Under the pieces are notes generated by a model. It worked only from the letters and a program-made list of their open reading frames with translations, was not told the DNA's origin and made no database searches. This document shows, piece after piece, positions 21,201-30,070 of a stretch of 64,000 bases of DNA. The position numbers and the translations under genes were made by a program. Every line of letters starts with the position of its first letter. Within the stretch, counting starts at the first letter, position 1. The DNA is from Candidatus Edwardsiibacteriota bacterium (lineage in GTDB: Bacteria > Edwardsbacteria > AC1 > EtOH8): NCBI GenBank assembly GCA_020053305.1, contig JAGVNJ010000064.1, positions 36,111 to 100,110 on the forward strand, written 5' to 3'.

Positions 21201-21291
21201 CCACAATTTTGCCCGTGGTTCCCGCAAAAGCAAAATTGCCGATGATCATGATGCTGACCATCGCAACAACTGTTTTTACCAAATTTTTCAT
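18268..21291 (-). CDS. TonB-dependent receptor with carboxypeptidase-regulatory-like domain
   Basis: GKIVGTVIDSETKEPIPGAVIQLLG; MNVRGGRSDEMAYFIDGVVVNDPLQG; barrel ending LRLSLSFNF. Confidence 0.92.
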   Translation of the reverse strand: MKNLVKTVVAMVSIMIIGNFAFAGTTGKIVGTVIDSETKEPIPGAVIQLLGTELGANSDMDGRYMINNVPVGTYSLQARMMGYEGVTVTNIKSIMDLTTTINFKLKPTVLQVEGITITATRQMVIADATSTTRTTSKQEILALPGASATTAIQQTAGVVSQAGAMNVRGGRSDEMAYFIDGVVVNDPLQGRVGAQINTSAIEEVMVITGGFNAEYGEAMSGIVNVVTREGSDKFSGSLKYTTDEFMLSDSRNYNKIEGSFGGGIPFVKNAFFFFSGEYNNTNDQYNHFMPDKYYVHDPSKDYFWGDTLRYSQSSWDTLANQWTGEWVDSSDAAWAAERERRLDYFTMKGWELSDKPYLPHTNFNTYRLQGKLTYKINPINAKLSLGGFANRDQRGLYAATWKYHLDGLPYELTKSYQVSSNWRQQVNNKTFYNVILNHFNTAYRYGNIDTVAEKTRNFWEDYTFLSDNDLDYNGTFDAYDGQDRSYNIPDNPYGYISSAEMSLITRGLYRRWEMTEARYHGFKFDITSQANRSNQVQAGLEYKQHRMYRKYNSLPADPDPFKDSYTFKPVTGAAYLQDKLEFEGFIINAGLRFDYVDSKAEYYIYQFNPDSGKIAAETKWKLSPRLGISHPITERTVFHLSYGHFFQQPQFQYLYETLEADVISRGNSIVGSPDLASQKTIAYEAGLSHQFNTDLAGDLTIYYKDLFDLLSGRTVSDTVTGKDYFAYVNGDYGNVRGAEIAIQKRAAPGGIFSGRASYSLSMARGSASDPIDGYYNWRGIDPITGLLLEPPKVDYYLEFDQRHGFNLSTNFDLGDGYGPRMLGFKPLSNVSISLLNNLASGFPYSRTDSKGKIIGEFNGYRTPWTWNMDLMASKDFSLGQLGFSLNLEVFNLLNRKNVANVFAQTGLNDNDGRLKTISEVFPTSDSIWAYKIATTDSAGNNVLVPNEYYSKWADADSNGYINREEKYGSYVNAWNDMVTDPRNGNRQPYSAAYYGPRRLRLSLSFNF

Positions 21292-21501
21292 AGTTTCTGT
21301 TTTACCTCCAGCATTAAGCTTTCTCTTTTTATTATTTATTTTCCAAAGATGAAGAGATACCCGCCATATACAGAAATATAATGACTTTCACCTCCATAAA
21401 TTATTTAACAATTATATATGATTTGGTTTTTTATCGTTCTCGATGCCGATGGAACGGTTGATCGCAATCTCGGAATTATTTTTTAGCCTTGGCTGAACCC
21501 T

Positions 21502-21537
21502 GCGGATTGGCGGGGCCAAAAAACCCCGCCAATCCGC
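21502..21537. repeat. Perfect 14-bp inverted repeat / hairpin
   Basis: GCGGATTGGCGGGG-ccaaaaaa-CCCCGCCAATCCGC downstream of the 21567 gene; no clear T-tract on either strand. Confidence 0.75.
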
Positions 21538-21566
21538 TTTGGAAAAATCGTTGCCTTTAAGTCAGG

Positions 21567-23528
21567 TTATTTGAGGACAACCAGTTTCTTGGTGGCGGAA
21601 TTTTTGCCGGAAACCAATTTGTAAACATAAACACCGTTGGAAACGTTCTTGGTGTTCCAGGAGACCGAGTTGGACCCGGCATTACCGACGCCGCGGTAGG
21701 ATTTGACCAGCTGTCCGGCCACGTTGTAGATGTTCAGCGAATAGTCGCCGGCCTTGGGCAGGTTGAAGTTGATGGCGGTGTTGCCCGAAACCGGGTTGGG
21801 ATAGTTCTGCTTGAGGGTGAAGATGCTGGCCGCATTGTTGGGCCGGCCGCCCTCGACGCCGTTGACGACTGCGCCGTTGACGATCACCCACACCACATTG
21901 GACATATCGCTGCGGCCGATGGGATCCTGGGCATAAACACCGTAGTAGATGCTGTCTGTTTGGGCGTGGGGAAGGTTAAAGGTGTGGTTCCACAGCATGG
22001 TGTCAGCGGCGGTAGCGGCTAAAGCAGTATCTTCGGTCCAAGATCCGGCGGCGCCGATCTTGCTGTAAACGAAGAAGGAGTCGGCTGTGGCGTCGGTGCT
22101 GGAGCGCAGCCACCACACGGTGATATCCGGGGAATTAACTGTAAGCGAGCAGACAGGGGCAACCGGAGGACGGTATACGGTCACTATGGTGTCGCCCTCG
22201 TAGGCCACCCACATTTCCGGGCCATTGGGGTTGGCGCCCACCGCCACGTAGCCGATGCCGTCGTACTGGGTGGTGTTGTTGGGAATGTAATTATGGTTCC
22301 AGTTGGCTCCGTTGTTCGGAGTAAAGCGGGCGGCTGCCTGGTTGTACAGGGTGCTCTGACGGCCCACACACATCACGCTGTCGCCGGAATTGGCCCCGCC
22401 GACATAGGCGATAGAGGGCCAGATGTGGCTGCCGCCGTTGTCGGGCACGTCAACCGTGGTGGTCCACAGGCCCTGGCCCACGCCCATCTCGTCAACGGTA
22501 TAATGCATCACGCCGCCGCCGTGCCAGGTGACGGCCGGAAGTTCGCCGGCGCCATGGTCGGCGCAGACGTCAACCCCCGGGAATCCGATGCCGTTATTGA
22601 AAGAATTCTCGCCGGCCAGCGCTCCGCCGACCCAGGCGTTCCAGCCCACGGTGCGGGTGCCGGAGCCATAGGGGAACTTGCCCTTGGTCCATACGCCGAT
22701 GGCCTCCTCGGCGCTGTTGATGGCTATGCCCTGGGTGCAGCCGGTGGGTATGAAGTCGTAGCTGGTGATGCCGAAGGTCTGAACGCCGATGCCGGCGTCA
22801 ATGCCGCCCAGGTCAAGATCCACCTTCAGGTATCTGATAAACAGGGTATCTAAAGCTCCAATGCCCTGGATATAGGAGCCAGGGGCCTTGGAATCGTCGG
22901 CATATATCAGGTGCAGGCCGGTCTTGGAGATCTTGGCGACCCTGGGGCAGGTCTGGAGTACATCACTGGGATTAAGAGCCTCGATATAGGCCGAAACGTT
23001 TACCTTAGCGCCCCAGGTGGAGCCGCCATCGGTGGAGCGGCTGGCATATATGTCGCCGGCCATGTTCTCCCAGGAGCCGTACGCGCCGATATAATAGTCG
23101 CCCCAAACCGCATAGATGTCGCCGGCATCGGAAACCGAGATACTGGGCCAGAAGCAGCCTACTATCGTGCTGTCCACCACCACGGCGCCGGTGGCCTGCG
23201 ACCAGAACCAGACATGGGAATAGCCGTTGATGTCGTTGCCGCCGGTAAAGGTCATAACCGGATTGTTATTGTAAACCGCTATCTGGGAGGGAGTCCATAG
23301 CACCCACTTGCCATCCAAGTCATATTTGAAATCGGTCAGGGCCACTGCGGCATTGACTGAAACCCCTCGGTCGCCTGAAGTGGCCAAGTAGGCATTCTGG
23401 TAAGTCCAGTTATCGCTGGCCTTGTCGTTTGAAAACCTGGGGGGAACCGGAGCATACGCTTCCTTGGCGGCGAATGCTACATTGGCAACCATTAATACTG
23501 CCAACATAACCCACATGACTTTCTTCAT
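21567..23528 (-). CDS. Secreted protein with sialidase/BNR-like repeats and type A C-terminal sorting domain
   Basis: SRSTDGGSTWGAKVNVS (Asp-box-like); C-term LKQNYPNPVSGNTAINFNLPKAGDYSLNIYNVAGQLVKSYRG...SNGVYVYKLVSGKNSATKKLVVLK. Confidence 0.87.
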   Translation of the reverse strand: MKKVMWVMLAVLMVANVAFAAKEAYAPVPPRFSNDKASDNWTYQNAYLATSGDRGVSVNAAVALTDFKYDLDGKWVLWTPSQIAVYNNNPVMTFTGGNDINGYSHVWFWSQATGAVVVDSTIVGCFWPSISVSDAGDIYAVWGDYYIGAYGSWENMAGDIYASRSTDGGSTWGAKVNVSAYIEALNPSDVLQTCPRVAKISKTGLHLIYADDSKAPGSYIQGIGALDTLFIRYLKVDLDLGGIDAGIGVQTFGITSYDFIPTGCTQGIAINSAEEAIGVWTKGKFPYGSGTRTVGWNAWVGGALAGENSFNNGIGFPGVDVCADHGAGELPAVTWHGGGVMHYTVDEMGVGQGLWTTTVDVPDNGGSHIWPSIAYVGGANSGDSVMCVGRQSTLYNQAAARFTPNNGANWNHNYIPNNTTQYDGIGYVAVGANPNGPEMWVAYEGDTIVTVYRPPVAPVCSLTVNSPDITVWWLRSSTDATADSFFVYSKIGAAGSWTEDTALAATAADTMLWNHTFNLPHAQTDSIYYGVYAQDPIGRSDMSNVVWVIVNGAVVNGVEGGRPNNAASIFTLKQNYPNPVSGNTAINFNLPKAGDYSLNIYNVAGQLVKSYRGVGNAGSNSVSWNTKNVSNGVYVYKLVSGKNSATKKLVVLK

Positions 23529-23799
23529 GATAAAAACTCCTCTTTTTAAGTTTGGAATATTAAGTTACAACGTTACGAGTTGTTTTTGACCTGCTTTAAC
23601 CCCCTCACCTCCTTTCGAAAATTCGATAATTCTGAATAACAAATATCAAAATAGAATACTCATTCCATAGTTTATCTTGTGGAACTCGTCTCATTTGAAA
23701 AATTACCACTTTTCACAAAAAAAGTCAAGCTTTTTTATATAAAATTTTCATCTTTTTTTACGGCCGGGGCCGTCGAAATAAAAAACCGTTGCTTCCTGT

Positions 23800-24144
23800 C
23801 TATCGGCTGGTCCATCGGGTGTAGATCCAGCCGGCCAGAATGGATATTATGCCCGCCAGGAATATGCCGGCCGCCTCGGCCGAGCGGTTCTGACAGATCT
23901 GCATCAGCTGGTCGGTCCGGGAGGGGTCCAATCGCGGATAGATGGCCAGGGGGATGAAGTGAAAGACGGCCCCCAAAGCTAAAAATCCGGCGCCCACCAT
24001 GGGCAATACCCAGATGCCGGATTCCCGTCTGATGACCGCCAGAAGCCTCTTCAGGATCCTGGCATATAAGAACAGCGACATGCAGAAAAGCGCCACTCCA
24101 ACAGCGAACAGCAGTTCGGCCGGTATGGATATTTCCATATTCAT
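23800..24144 (-). CDS. Small integral membrane protein, unknown function
   Basis: 114 aa with three hydrophobic segments; collinear with neighbouring minus-strand genes. Confidence 0.65.
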   Translation of the reverse strand: MNMEISIPAELLFAVGVALFCMSLFLYARILKRLLAVIRRESGIWVLPMVGAGFLALGAVFHFIPLAIYPRLDPSRTDQLMQICQNRSAEAAGIFLAGIISILAGWIYTRWTSR

Positions 24145-24197
24145 TGACTCCTAAAAATCGTTTGAGACAATACTTTTTCCCGGGGTTCCCGAAAAGA

Positions 24198-24584
24198 TCA
24201 GGCGGCCGGTTTTACCGCCGGGGCGGCCTTTTTGACCGGGCTCACCACCTTCTTGAACTTCATGGCCCCCAGCAGGGACAGCAGCCCGGACAGCAGGAAA
24301 AAGGTGTAGGCTATCCAGGACTGCATGACGTTCAATTTTACCTGGCTGGCAAAGGCGATGATCTGGATGACGGCGTAGACCAGGATCCCGGAGGGGGCGA
24401 AGATCATGTACTGCCAGTCGGTCTTCTTGCGCAGCACCAGCTCGTACTTCCGGGCGATCAGCCCGAACAGCACGCAGGTGATCCACAAAAGCACGCTGCC
24501 GGCGATGGTCACCAGGTTGGTGACGGTAACATACCACAGGAACTCGTTGTCATAGAGGAGCAGTTTGAACATGTTCACCTCCAA
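24198..24584 (-). CDS. Small integral membrane protein, unknown function
   Basis: 128 aa; hydrophobic helices (NLVTIAGSVLLWITCVLFGLIA; AYTFFLLSGLLSLLGA) with basic/Ala C-terminus. Confidence 0.65.
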   Translation of the reverse strand: MEVNMFKLLLYDNEFLWYVTVTNLVTIAGSVLLWITCVLFGLIARKYELVLRKKTDWQYMIFAPSGILVYAVIQIIAFASQVKLNVMQSWIAYTFFLLSGLLSLLGAMKFKKVVSPVKKAAPAVKPAA

Positions 24585-24683
24585 ATGTTGATTAGGGTGA
24601 TTTTATTTTAGAACCCTTGCCCGCTAAATACGCGAAAAATTCTGCCTTCTGCAATCTTGACAATAATGCATAATTGCGGCTTC

Positions 24684-24734
24684 TTGTCATACCTGCGAAA
24701 CTTGTCCTCGCGAAGGCGGGGAGCAGGTATCCAG
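24684..24734. repeat. dRS3-like palindromic repeat, long variant
   Basis: tgtcatacctgcgaaacttgtcctcgcgaaggcggggagcaggtatccag; inverse of 43619..43670. Confidence 0.8.
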
Positions 24735-24778
24735 AAGGATTGCGGTGGGAATGAAAAACGAACGCAATCAAGCAAAGC

Positions 24779-25528
24779 TTATTTTAACAACATCATCATC
24801 TTATCGGCCATCTGCTTGGCGGCCGAGGGCCCGATGATCATCGAGGCGTCCTTCTGCAGGGCGTAGCAGAACTTCATCACCGAGTCCCTGGTCAGCTTGG
24901 AGGTGTTCAGCTTGTGGTCGGAAAGCTGGTTCTCATAAATGGTGGCGCCCAGCTCGCCCAGGGCCTCCTCGGCCTGGGCCAGGATCTTCTCCAGGACGGA
25001 GGCCTCCACCGTGGCCGGCGGCTTGGGAGCCGGGATCTGGGTCGGCGCGGCAGGGGCAACAGCAGCCGGAGTCGTAGCCGGAGCTGGAGCCGGAGCGATC
25101 TGCGAAGTTGGTGCAGTTTTGGCGGAGGCGGCGGCCACCACGGTCTGGGGCACAGTTGGCGGGGCTTGGGCCGGGGCCGGGGCGGGCGGCTGGGCCATTA
25201 TCAGCATTTCCTTCAAGGCCCCGTCCAGGGCCGAATCTATCACGCTGACATCGGCGGTGATATCGGTCAGCAGATTCAAAAATCCCTTGTCGCTGCGCCG
25301 GATGAACAGCCGGCTGCCCCCGGTGTTGACCAGCATCCGGTTGATCTTGAACTGGGCCACCTGGGAGAGGGCTTCAAAGGTCTGGGCCAGCACCATCACC
25401 GCCCGTTTGGCGTTCTCCTGGACGAATGACGAGGAGAGCGACTGGGAGATGAAGCTGCTGTCGTCGCCCACATAAAAACTCCCGGTCACCCCGGGCAGGC
25501 TGGATAATCGTATCAGTAATTCTTCCAT
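24779..25528 (-). CDS. Roadblock-like N-terminal domain protein with long Pro/Ala linker
   Basis: MEELLIRLSSLPGVTGSFYVGDDSSFISQ roadblock-like start; APAPAPATTPAAVAPAAPTQIPAPKPPA linker; helical C-term; adjacent to two related genes. Confidence 0.65.
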   Translation of the reverse strand: MEELLIRLSSLPGVTGSFYVGDDSSFISQSLSSSFVQENAKRAVMVLAQTFEALSQVAQFKINRMLVNTGGSRLFIRRSDKGFLNLLTDITADVSVIDSALDGALKEMLIMAQPPAPAPAQAPPTVPQTVVAAASAKTAPTSQIAPAPAPATTPAAVAPAAPTQIPAPKPPATVEASVLEKILAQAEEALGELGATIYENQLSDHKLNTSKLTRDSVMKFCYALQKDASMIIGPSAAKQMADKMMMLLK

Positions 25529-25533
25529 GGCCG

Positions 25534-26229
25534 CTACCTCTTTTCCGCCGCCAGCCGGGAGATCACGGCCTGGAACTTCTGTTTGACCTCCACAAAGCCG
25601 ATGGAGGCGATGGCCTTCTTGCAGGTCAGGTTCACCAGTTTCTCAAAGGCGTCCCCCACCTCCTTCTTGGAGATATCGGTCTTGACCCCGCTGCGGGCGG
25701 TCACCAGCCCAGCCCCGGCCTCCAGCATCTTGTCCAGCCGGCCCTGGGGATCGATGTTCTTGACCTCCTTTTCCAGCATCTCCTGCCATTCCCCGGCTTT
25801 TGCCCCCTTGGCCCCGAATTCCTCCAGCAGCATGTTCAGCAGGATGACCTTCTGCTTGAGCAGTTCCTCGGCCTCGGAGATCTCGGTCATCTTGTCCTCG
25901 GAGAGCAGGTCAATGGGGTTTATCTGGGTGGCCCACCAGGGGACCTGGGCCCCGTCCAGCTGCACCCCCAGATAGGTTGTCCCCACCGGCATGATCAGCA
26001 TCTTATGGCCCTCGCCCTCGGCCACCACCGAATTCAGGCTGCCCAGATCCAGGTTGGCGGTGATCACCTCCGCGGCCGAACCGATAAAAGCCACCACCTC
26101 GCCCAGGTTGCCCGGGGCGCCGGCGGAGGCCTTTATGATGGATCCGTCCTCCTTGGAGACGGCGGCGCTGCATTTAACCCCCTCCATCTTGAGGACGCTG
26201 TCCATCAGCTCAGCTGGTTCCTTGGCCAT
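25534..26229 (-). CDS. Roadblock/LC7-like domain protein
   Basis: MDSVLKMEGVKCSAAVSKEDGSIIKASAG...; C-term NMLLEEFGAKGAKAGEWQEML shared with the adjacent 26265 gene. Confidence 0.72.
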   Translation of the reverse strand: MAKEPAELMDSVLKMEGVKCSAAVSKEDGSIIKASAGAPGNLGEVVAFIGSAAEVITANLDLGSLNSVVAEGEGHKMLIMPVGTTYLGVQLDGAQVPWWATQINPIDLLSEDKMTEISEAEELLKQKVILLNMLLEEFGAKGAKAGEWQEMLEKEVKNIDPQGRLDKMLEAGAGLVTARSGVKTDISKKEVGDAFEKLVNLTCKKAIASIGFVEVKQKFQAVISRLAAEKR

Positions 26230-26264
26230 AATCTCTCCATCAACGCTTTAATATATTTTGCCCC

Positions 26265-27134
26265 TTAGCCGCCCTTGGCCAGCTTCTGGACAGCCTGGTA
26301 TTTATGCTTGGCCAGCATCGGCCCGTATTCCTTGACGCCCTTCTGGTGCATGGCCTCGGCGATCTGGTCCCATACCTGGACCACCTCTTCCCGGCCGATG
26401 TCGGTCTTGGCGCCGTTTTTTATCTTGACCACAAAATCGGTAAATTCCACATGGCGGGTCATATTGCCGTTCTTGTCTCCGGCCGCCAGGGTGGTTTTGG
26501 CCAGCTCCATCCAGGGCCCCACCCCGGTCCCCTTGACCCCGAACTCCTCCAGCATCAGGTTGACGAAATCCACCTTGGCCTGCAGGGTGCGCTCCACCTC
26601 GTGAGGGTCCACCACCAGGTTCTTGGCCAGGAACCAGGAGATGGTCTTGACCACCTCCAGCACCCCCAGGTTGCTCTCGTCGATGATGGCCCGGATGTCC
26701 CGCTTGCCGTTGACTAAGGCCAGGATGGTCCAATCGCTGCGCCGGATGGTGACGGCCGATTCCTCGGGAGCCTGGGCGGTCCTGACCAGGGTGGTGTCGA
26801 ACGGGGGCAGGGTCTTTAATATCTCGTCCATCTCCAGGCGGCGGCGGTCGCCCTCCTGCAACAGGGCGTCGGCCCCGTCCTTGATGGTCTCCTCGGAGGC
26901 CTTGGCCCCGGGGGCGAACTTTACCTCGCCGGATGATTCCAGGCACAGGCCGTAAACCGCCTCGCTGCCCTTGATATCGCCATAGGCGGCATGCACCGCC
27001 CGTCCCTTGTCGAAGTAGATCTCGCCGTAGTTCTTTCCGGCCTTGACGGTGATCACCCCGGTCTTCTGGAAGTGGACCAACAGATGGATTATTTCGGTAA
27101 GATGGAAATCCGACAGATTGGCTTGTAGGCTCAT
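26265..27134 (-). CDS. DUF4388-like domain protein
   Basis: MSLQANLSDFHLTEIIHLLVHFQKTGVITVKAGKNYGEIYFDKGRAVHAAYG is a DUF4388-type N-terminus; C-term NLMLEEFGVKGTGVGPWMEL shared with 25534. Confidence 0.8.
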   Translation of the reverse strand: MSLQANLSDFHLTEIIHLLVHFQKTGVITVKAGKNYGEIYFDKGRAVHAAYGDIKGSEAVYGLCLESSGEVKFAPGAKASEETIKDGADALLQEGDRRRLEMDEILKTLPPFDTTLVRTAQAPEESAVTIRRSDWTILALVNGKRDIRAIIDESNLGVLEVVKTISWFLAKNLVVDPHEVERTLQAKVDFVNLMLEEFGVKGTGVGPWMELAKTTLAAGDKNGNMTRHVEFTDFVVKIKNGAKTDIGREEVVQVWDQIAEAMHQKGVKEYGPMLAKHKYQAVQKLAKGG

Positions 27135-27231
27135 AAATGGAAAATAATGGGTATTAGAAAAATTTTGTAACTTCCTTTATACCTAGGATATTAAGTCTAA
27201 TTGAAAATCTCCAATCTGTCAACAAAAATTT

Positions 27232-28008
27232 TTATCCTTCGGCAAATATCAGCCCGGGTTTTAATCTCCCGGCGGCCTTTTCCTCCTCTGGGGTCGGAGA
27301 GCCGGGCGCCAGTTCTATGTTCCATGATTTCCCGAAGCCCTGCTCCATGCCGGTTGCCACCTCATCGAATGCCGGCTCCCGCCCCAGGATCTCCCTTAAG
27401 GTTCCCGCCCGGTTCTCCCCGGGATCCCGGCTGAAAAATTCATGCTGCTGCCCGCAGGTCATCAGCAGAGAGCCCTGCTGGAGGATGACGCCGCTTATCC
27501 GGCGCTGGGCGCTGCCGATGAGTTTTTTGCCTCCGGCGGTGATCTCGTAGCGCCCGGCGGCGGCAAAGCACAGGGCCGAAGCCGCGGCCGAAACATTAGG
27601 AACCTCTGATCTGACCATCTCGGCATTTACCCCCAATATTTTCAGGCCCATCAAAAGGCCCTGGGCGATCCGTCCGTAGGTCTCCATGATGGTTCCGCCG
27701 ATTACCGGGTCATCCTCCCGGGCGATGACGCTGTAGGTAAATTCATCCTGATGGATCACCGCCCGCCCGCCGGTGGGCCGGCGGACTATGTCAAAACCGG
27801 CCCTTCGGCAGGCTTCGATATCCAAATCTTTTATTTTTTGATTATACCCCAGGGACACCGCCGGCGGGCCCCACCCGAAGAAGCGGATCACCGGAAACGA
27901 GACGCCGGATCCCACCGCCTGCACCAGGGCCTGGTCCAGCGCCATATTGTATGCCCCGTCGTTCAGGCCGGTATTGAGAAAGCGCCAGCGCAACCTTTCC
28001 TTACTCAT
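27232..28008 (-). CDS. lplA: Lipoate-protein ligase A family (BPL/LplA/LipB)
   Basis: NMALDQALVQAV, RFFGWGPPAVSLGYNQ, RRPTGGRAVIHQDEFTYSV, KKLIGSAQRR. Confidence 0.93.
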   Translation of the reverse strand: MSKERLRWRFLNTGLNDGAYNMALDQALVQAVGSGVSFPVIRFFGWGPPAVSLGYNQKIKDLDIEACRRAGFDIVRRPTGGRAVIHQDEFTYSVIAREDDPVIGGTIMETYGRIAQGLLMGLKILGVNAEMVRSEVPNVSAAASALCFAAAGRYEITAGGKKLIGSAQRRISGVILQQGSLLMTCGQQHEFFSRDPGENRAGTLREILGREPAFDEVATGMEQGFGKSWNIELAPGSPTPEEEKAAGRLKPGLIFAEG

Positions 28009-29932
28009 GTTGTTTTTCCATTCTTTTAATGGCGGCCGCCGCCCGGTTGTATCCGTCGATCACTGCGCTATCATTTATTCCGGACTTTATCGCCATCCCC
28101 AGATTCCGGGCGGCCTTTTCATACTGCCCCAGATGCAGCTGGACCTCTCCCCAGTATGCCGCCAGCCAGAGATCGCCGCAGCCGTTGATGAAGGCTTTGG
28201 AAAATGATTCGTCGGCCCGGGGCCAGTTTTCCAGGATAGCATAAGCAATTCCCAGGTTGAACCAGGCGCTGCCGTTGGCAGTGTTACACTGCACCGCTTT
28301 TTCCAATGCCCCGGCCGCCTTTTCCGGCTGGTTGATTTTCAGAAAGGTTGCCCCCAGATTACTCCAGTAATCCGATCTGGCGGAGTCTATCTCCAGAGCC
28401 CTGACAAAAAATTCCACGGCCTCGGCGTGTCTGCCGTTCCAGGCCAGCGCGCTTCCGTAGTTATAGAGCATCCGGGGATGCCGGGGTTCGCTCTCCACCG
28501 CTTTTTTATAGACCTGCTCGGCTTTATCATAAAGGCCAGTGGTCCGGTAGTAGATGGCCAGGTTCTCGTAGCCGTAGGCCGATGACTTTTTATCCTGGCC
28601 CAGCAACCCCAGGTACCGTTCAACCGACAGACCCGGGCTGGCATTCAGCAGCACCCAGGGCAGGAAAAGCCATATAGACAGAAACCCGCCAGCCATCAAA
28701 ATCTTTTTATTGATTTGATTTTGTTTCAGCAGATGCAGTCCCAAAACCGCCGCCGGGATTCCCGCCCAGGCGAACAGGTCCCAATCCCGGGCGGCCCCCA
28801 GCTTGGGATCGGTGATGACCATGAAGGCCAGCCCGCTGATGGCCAGGATTGACAGGAAGATAGTTGCCCGATCCGGCTTGATTCCGGCCCGTTCAATCAG
28901 CAATGCCGAGAATAAAAAGATGATCCCGGGGATGATCAGCAGGTATTGATTTAAGATGTCCATCCAGTGCCCGGGGGAAAGGACACCGTAGCCCCACATC
29001 CCGTCCCACAGCGGCAGCAGCGGATCTTCGGGGATCTCGCCCAGCGAGGCCTCCCAGTGGATATCGGGAGAGAGCCACTTGCCGGCCAGCGCCACCGCCA
29101 GCGGCAGGGCCGCCGACAGGGGAACGGCCCACCACAATTTCCGGCGGACCTCCGGCCACTTGGCCGCCAGCAGATATACCAGGGCCGGCAGCAGGAAGAT
29201 TCCCTTGGCGTGCAGGGCCGCGATCAGCCCGAATAGCAGCACCAGGGGCAGGGCCCTTCCCTCGTCCTCCAGGGACCGGGCGCCCAGCCAGGCGAAGGCC
29301 AGTACCGCCAGCATAAAAGGAGCGTAGCTTTCCACGTAGCCGAAGAATATTTGGTTGAAACCCAAACCCAGCAGCAGGGCACTGGCAAGCCAATAGTTAT
29401 TCTCGAACCACCGGATGGATATCCTATGATAGAGCCAAACCATGGCCAGACCGGACAGGATGCTGATCACAACATAGGCCCGGGTCGCGGCAGGAGCATC
29501 GGCGACATTTTCGGACAGGATCTTGAACAGCAGGCCGTGAACCATGGTGGTCAGCGGTTCGGTCAGGGAGATTATCCGGCCGCCGCTGATCTCCCGGACC
29601 CGCAGAAAGCCGTCCCCCAGCAGGGGGATGGCCTGGCGCAGCAGCCAGAACAGCCCGCCTATGACAGCTAACAGAAGAACCAGGTTCCAGGGCTTTCGAA
29701 CAGTAACCCCGTCATTTATTTTGAGGGGTCCCGGGACCCGTAGACCAAACGACAAAAGAGCCACAGCCCCGACCATAAACCAGATCAGCCGGAACCACAG
29801 CGGGTAATACTGCAGGCAATCAAACCCCCAGGTGAAGCGCCCGTTAAAAAAAGAAGCCGTGAACCATGAAAGCAAAAACAAACCGGCTATGATTATCGGC
29901 TTCCATTTGGTGATGTTTGTTTTGCTGTCCAA
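28001..29932 (-). CDS. Polytopic membrane protein with C-terminal TPR repeats
   Basis: Multiple TM segments then TPRs (YDKAEQVYKKAVESEPRHPRMLYNYGSALAWNGRHAEAVEFFVRALEID). Confidence 0.82.
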   Translation of the reverse strand: MDSKTNITKWKPIIIAGLFLLSWFTASFFNGRFTWGFDCLQYYPLWFRLIWFMVGAVALLSFGLRVPGPLKINDGVTVRKPWNLVLLLAVIGGLFWLLRQAIPLLGDGFLRVREISGGRIISLTEPLTTMVHGLLFKILSENVADAPAATRAYVVISILSGLAMVWLYHRISIRWFENNYWLASALLLGLGFNQIFFGYVESYAPFMLAVLAFAWLGARSLEDEGRALPLVLLFGLIAALHAKGIFLLPALVYLLAAKWPEVRRKLWWAVPLSAALPLAVALAGKWLSPDIHWEASLGEIPEDPLLPLWDGMWGYGVLSPGHWMDILNQYLLIIPGIIFLFSALLIERAGIKPDRATIFLSILAISGLAFMVITDPKLGAARDWDLFAWAGIPAAVLGLHLLKQNQINKKILMAGGFLSIWLFLPWVLLNASPGLSVERYLGLLGQDKKSSAYGYENLAIYYRTTGLYDKAEQVYKKAVESEPRHPRMLYNYGSALAWNGRHAEAVEFFVRALEIDSARSDYWSNLGATFLKINQPEKAAGALEKAVQCNTANGSAWFNLGIAYAILENWPRADESFSKAFINGCGDLWLAAYWGEVQLHLGQYEKAARNLGMAIKSGINDSAVIDGYNRAAAAIKRMEKQHE

Positions 29933-30070
29933 TTTTCAAACTTCAGGTAATTTGATGAATGGTTCTCGTATTCGTCCGCTTGGTTTGTTTGGGAAAAATT
30001 ATGCCCGGTTAGGTCTACAATCTCTCCGGACATAATATTAGTGTTCTTTCTCTGTCAGTATGAAATGGTG

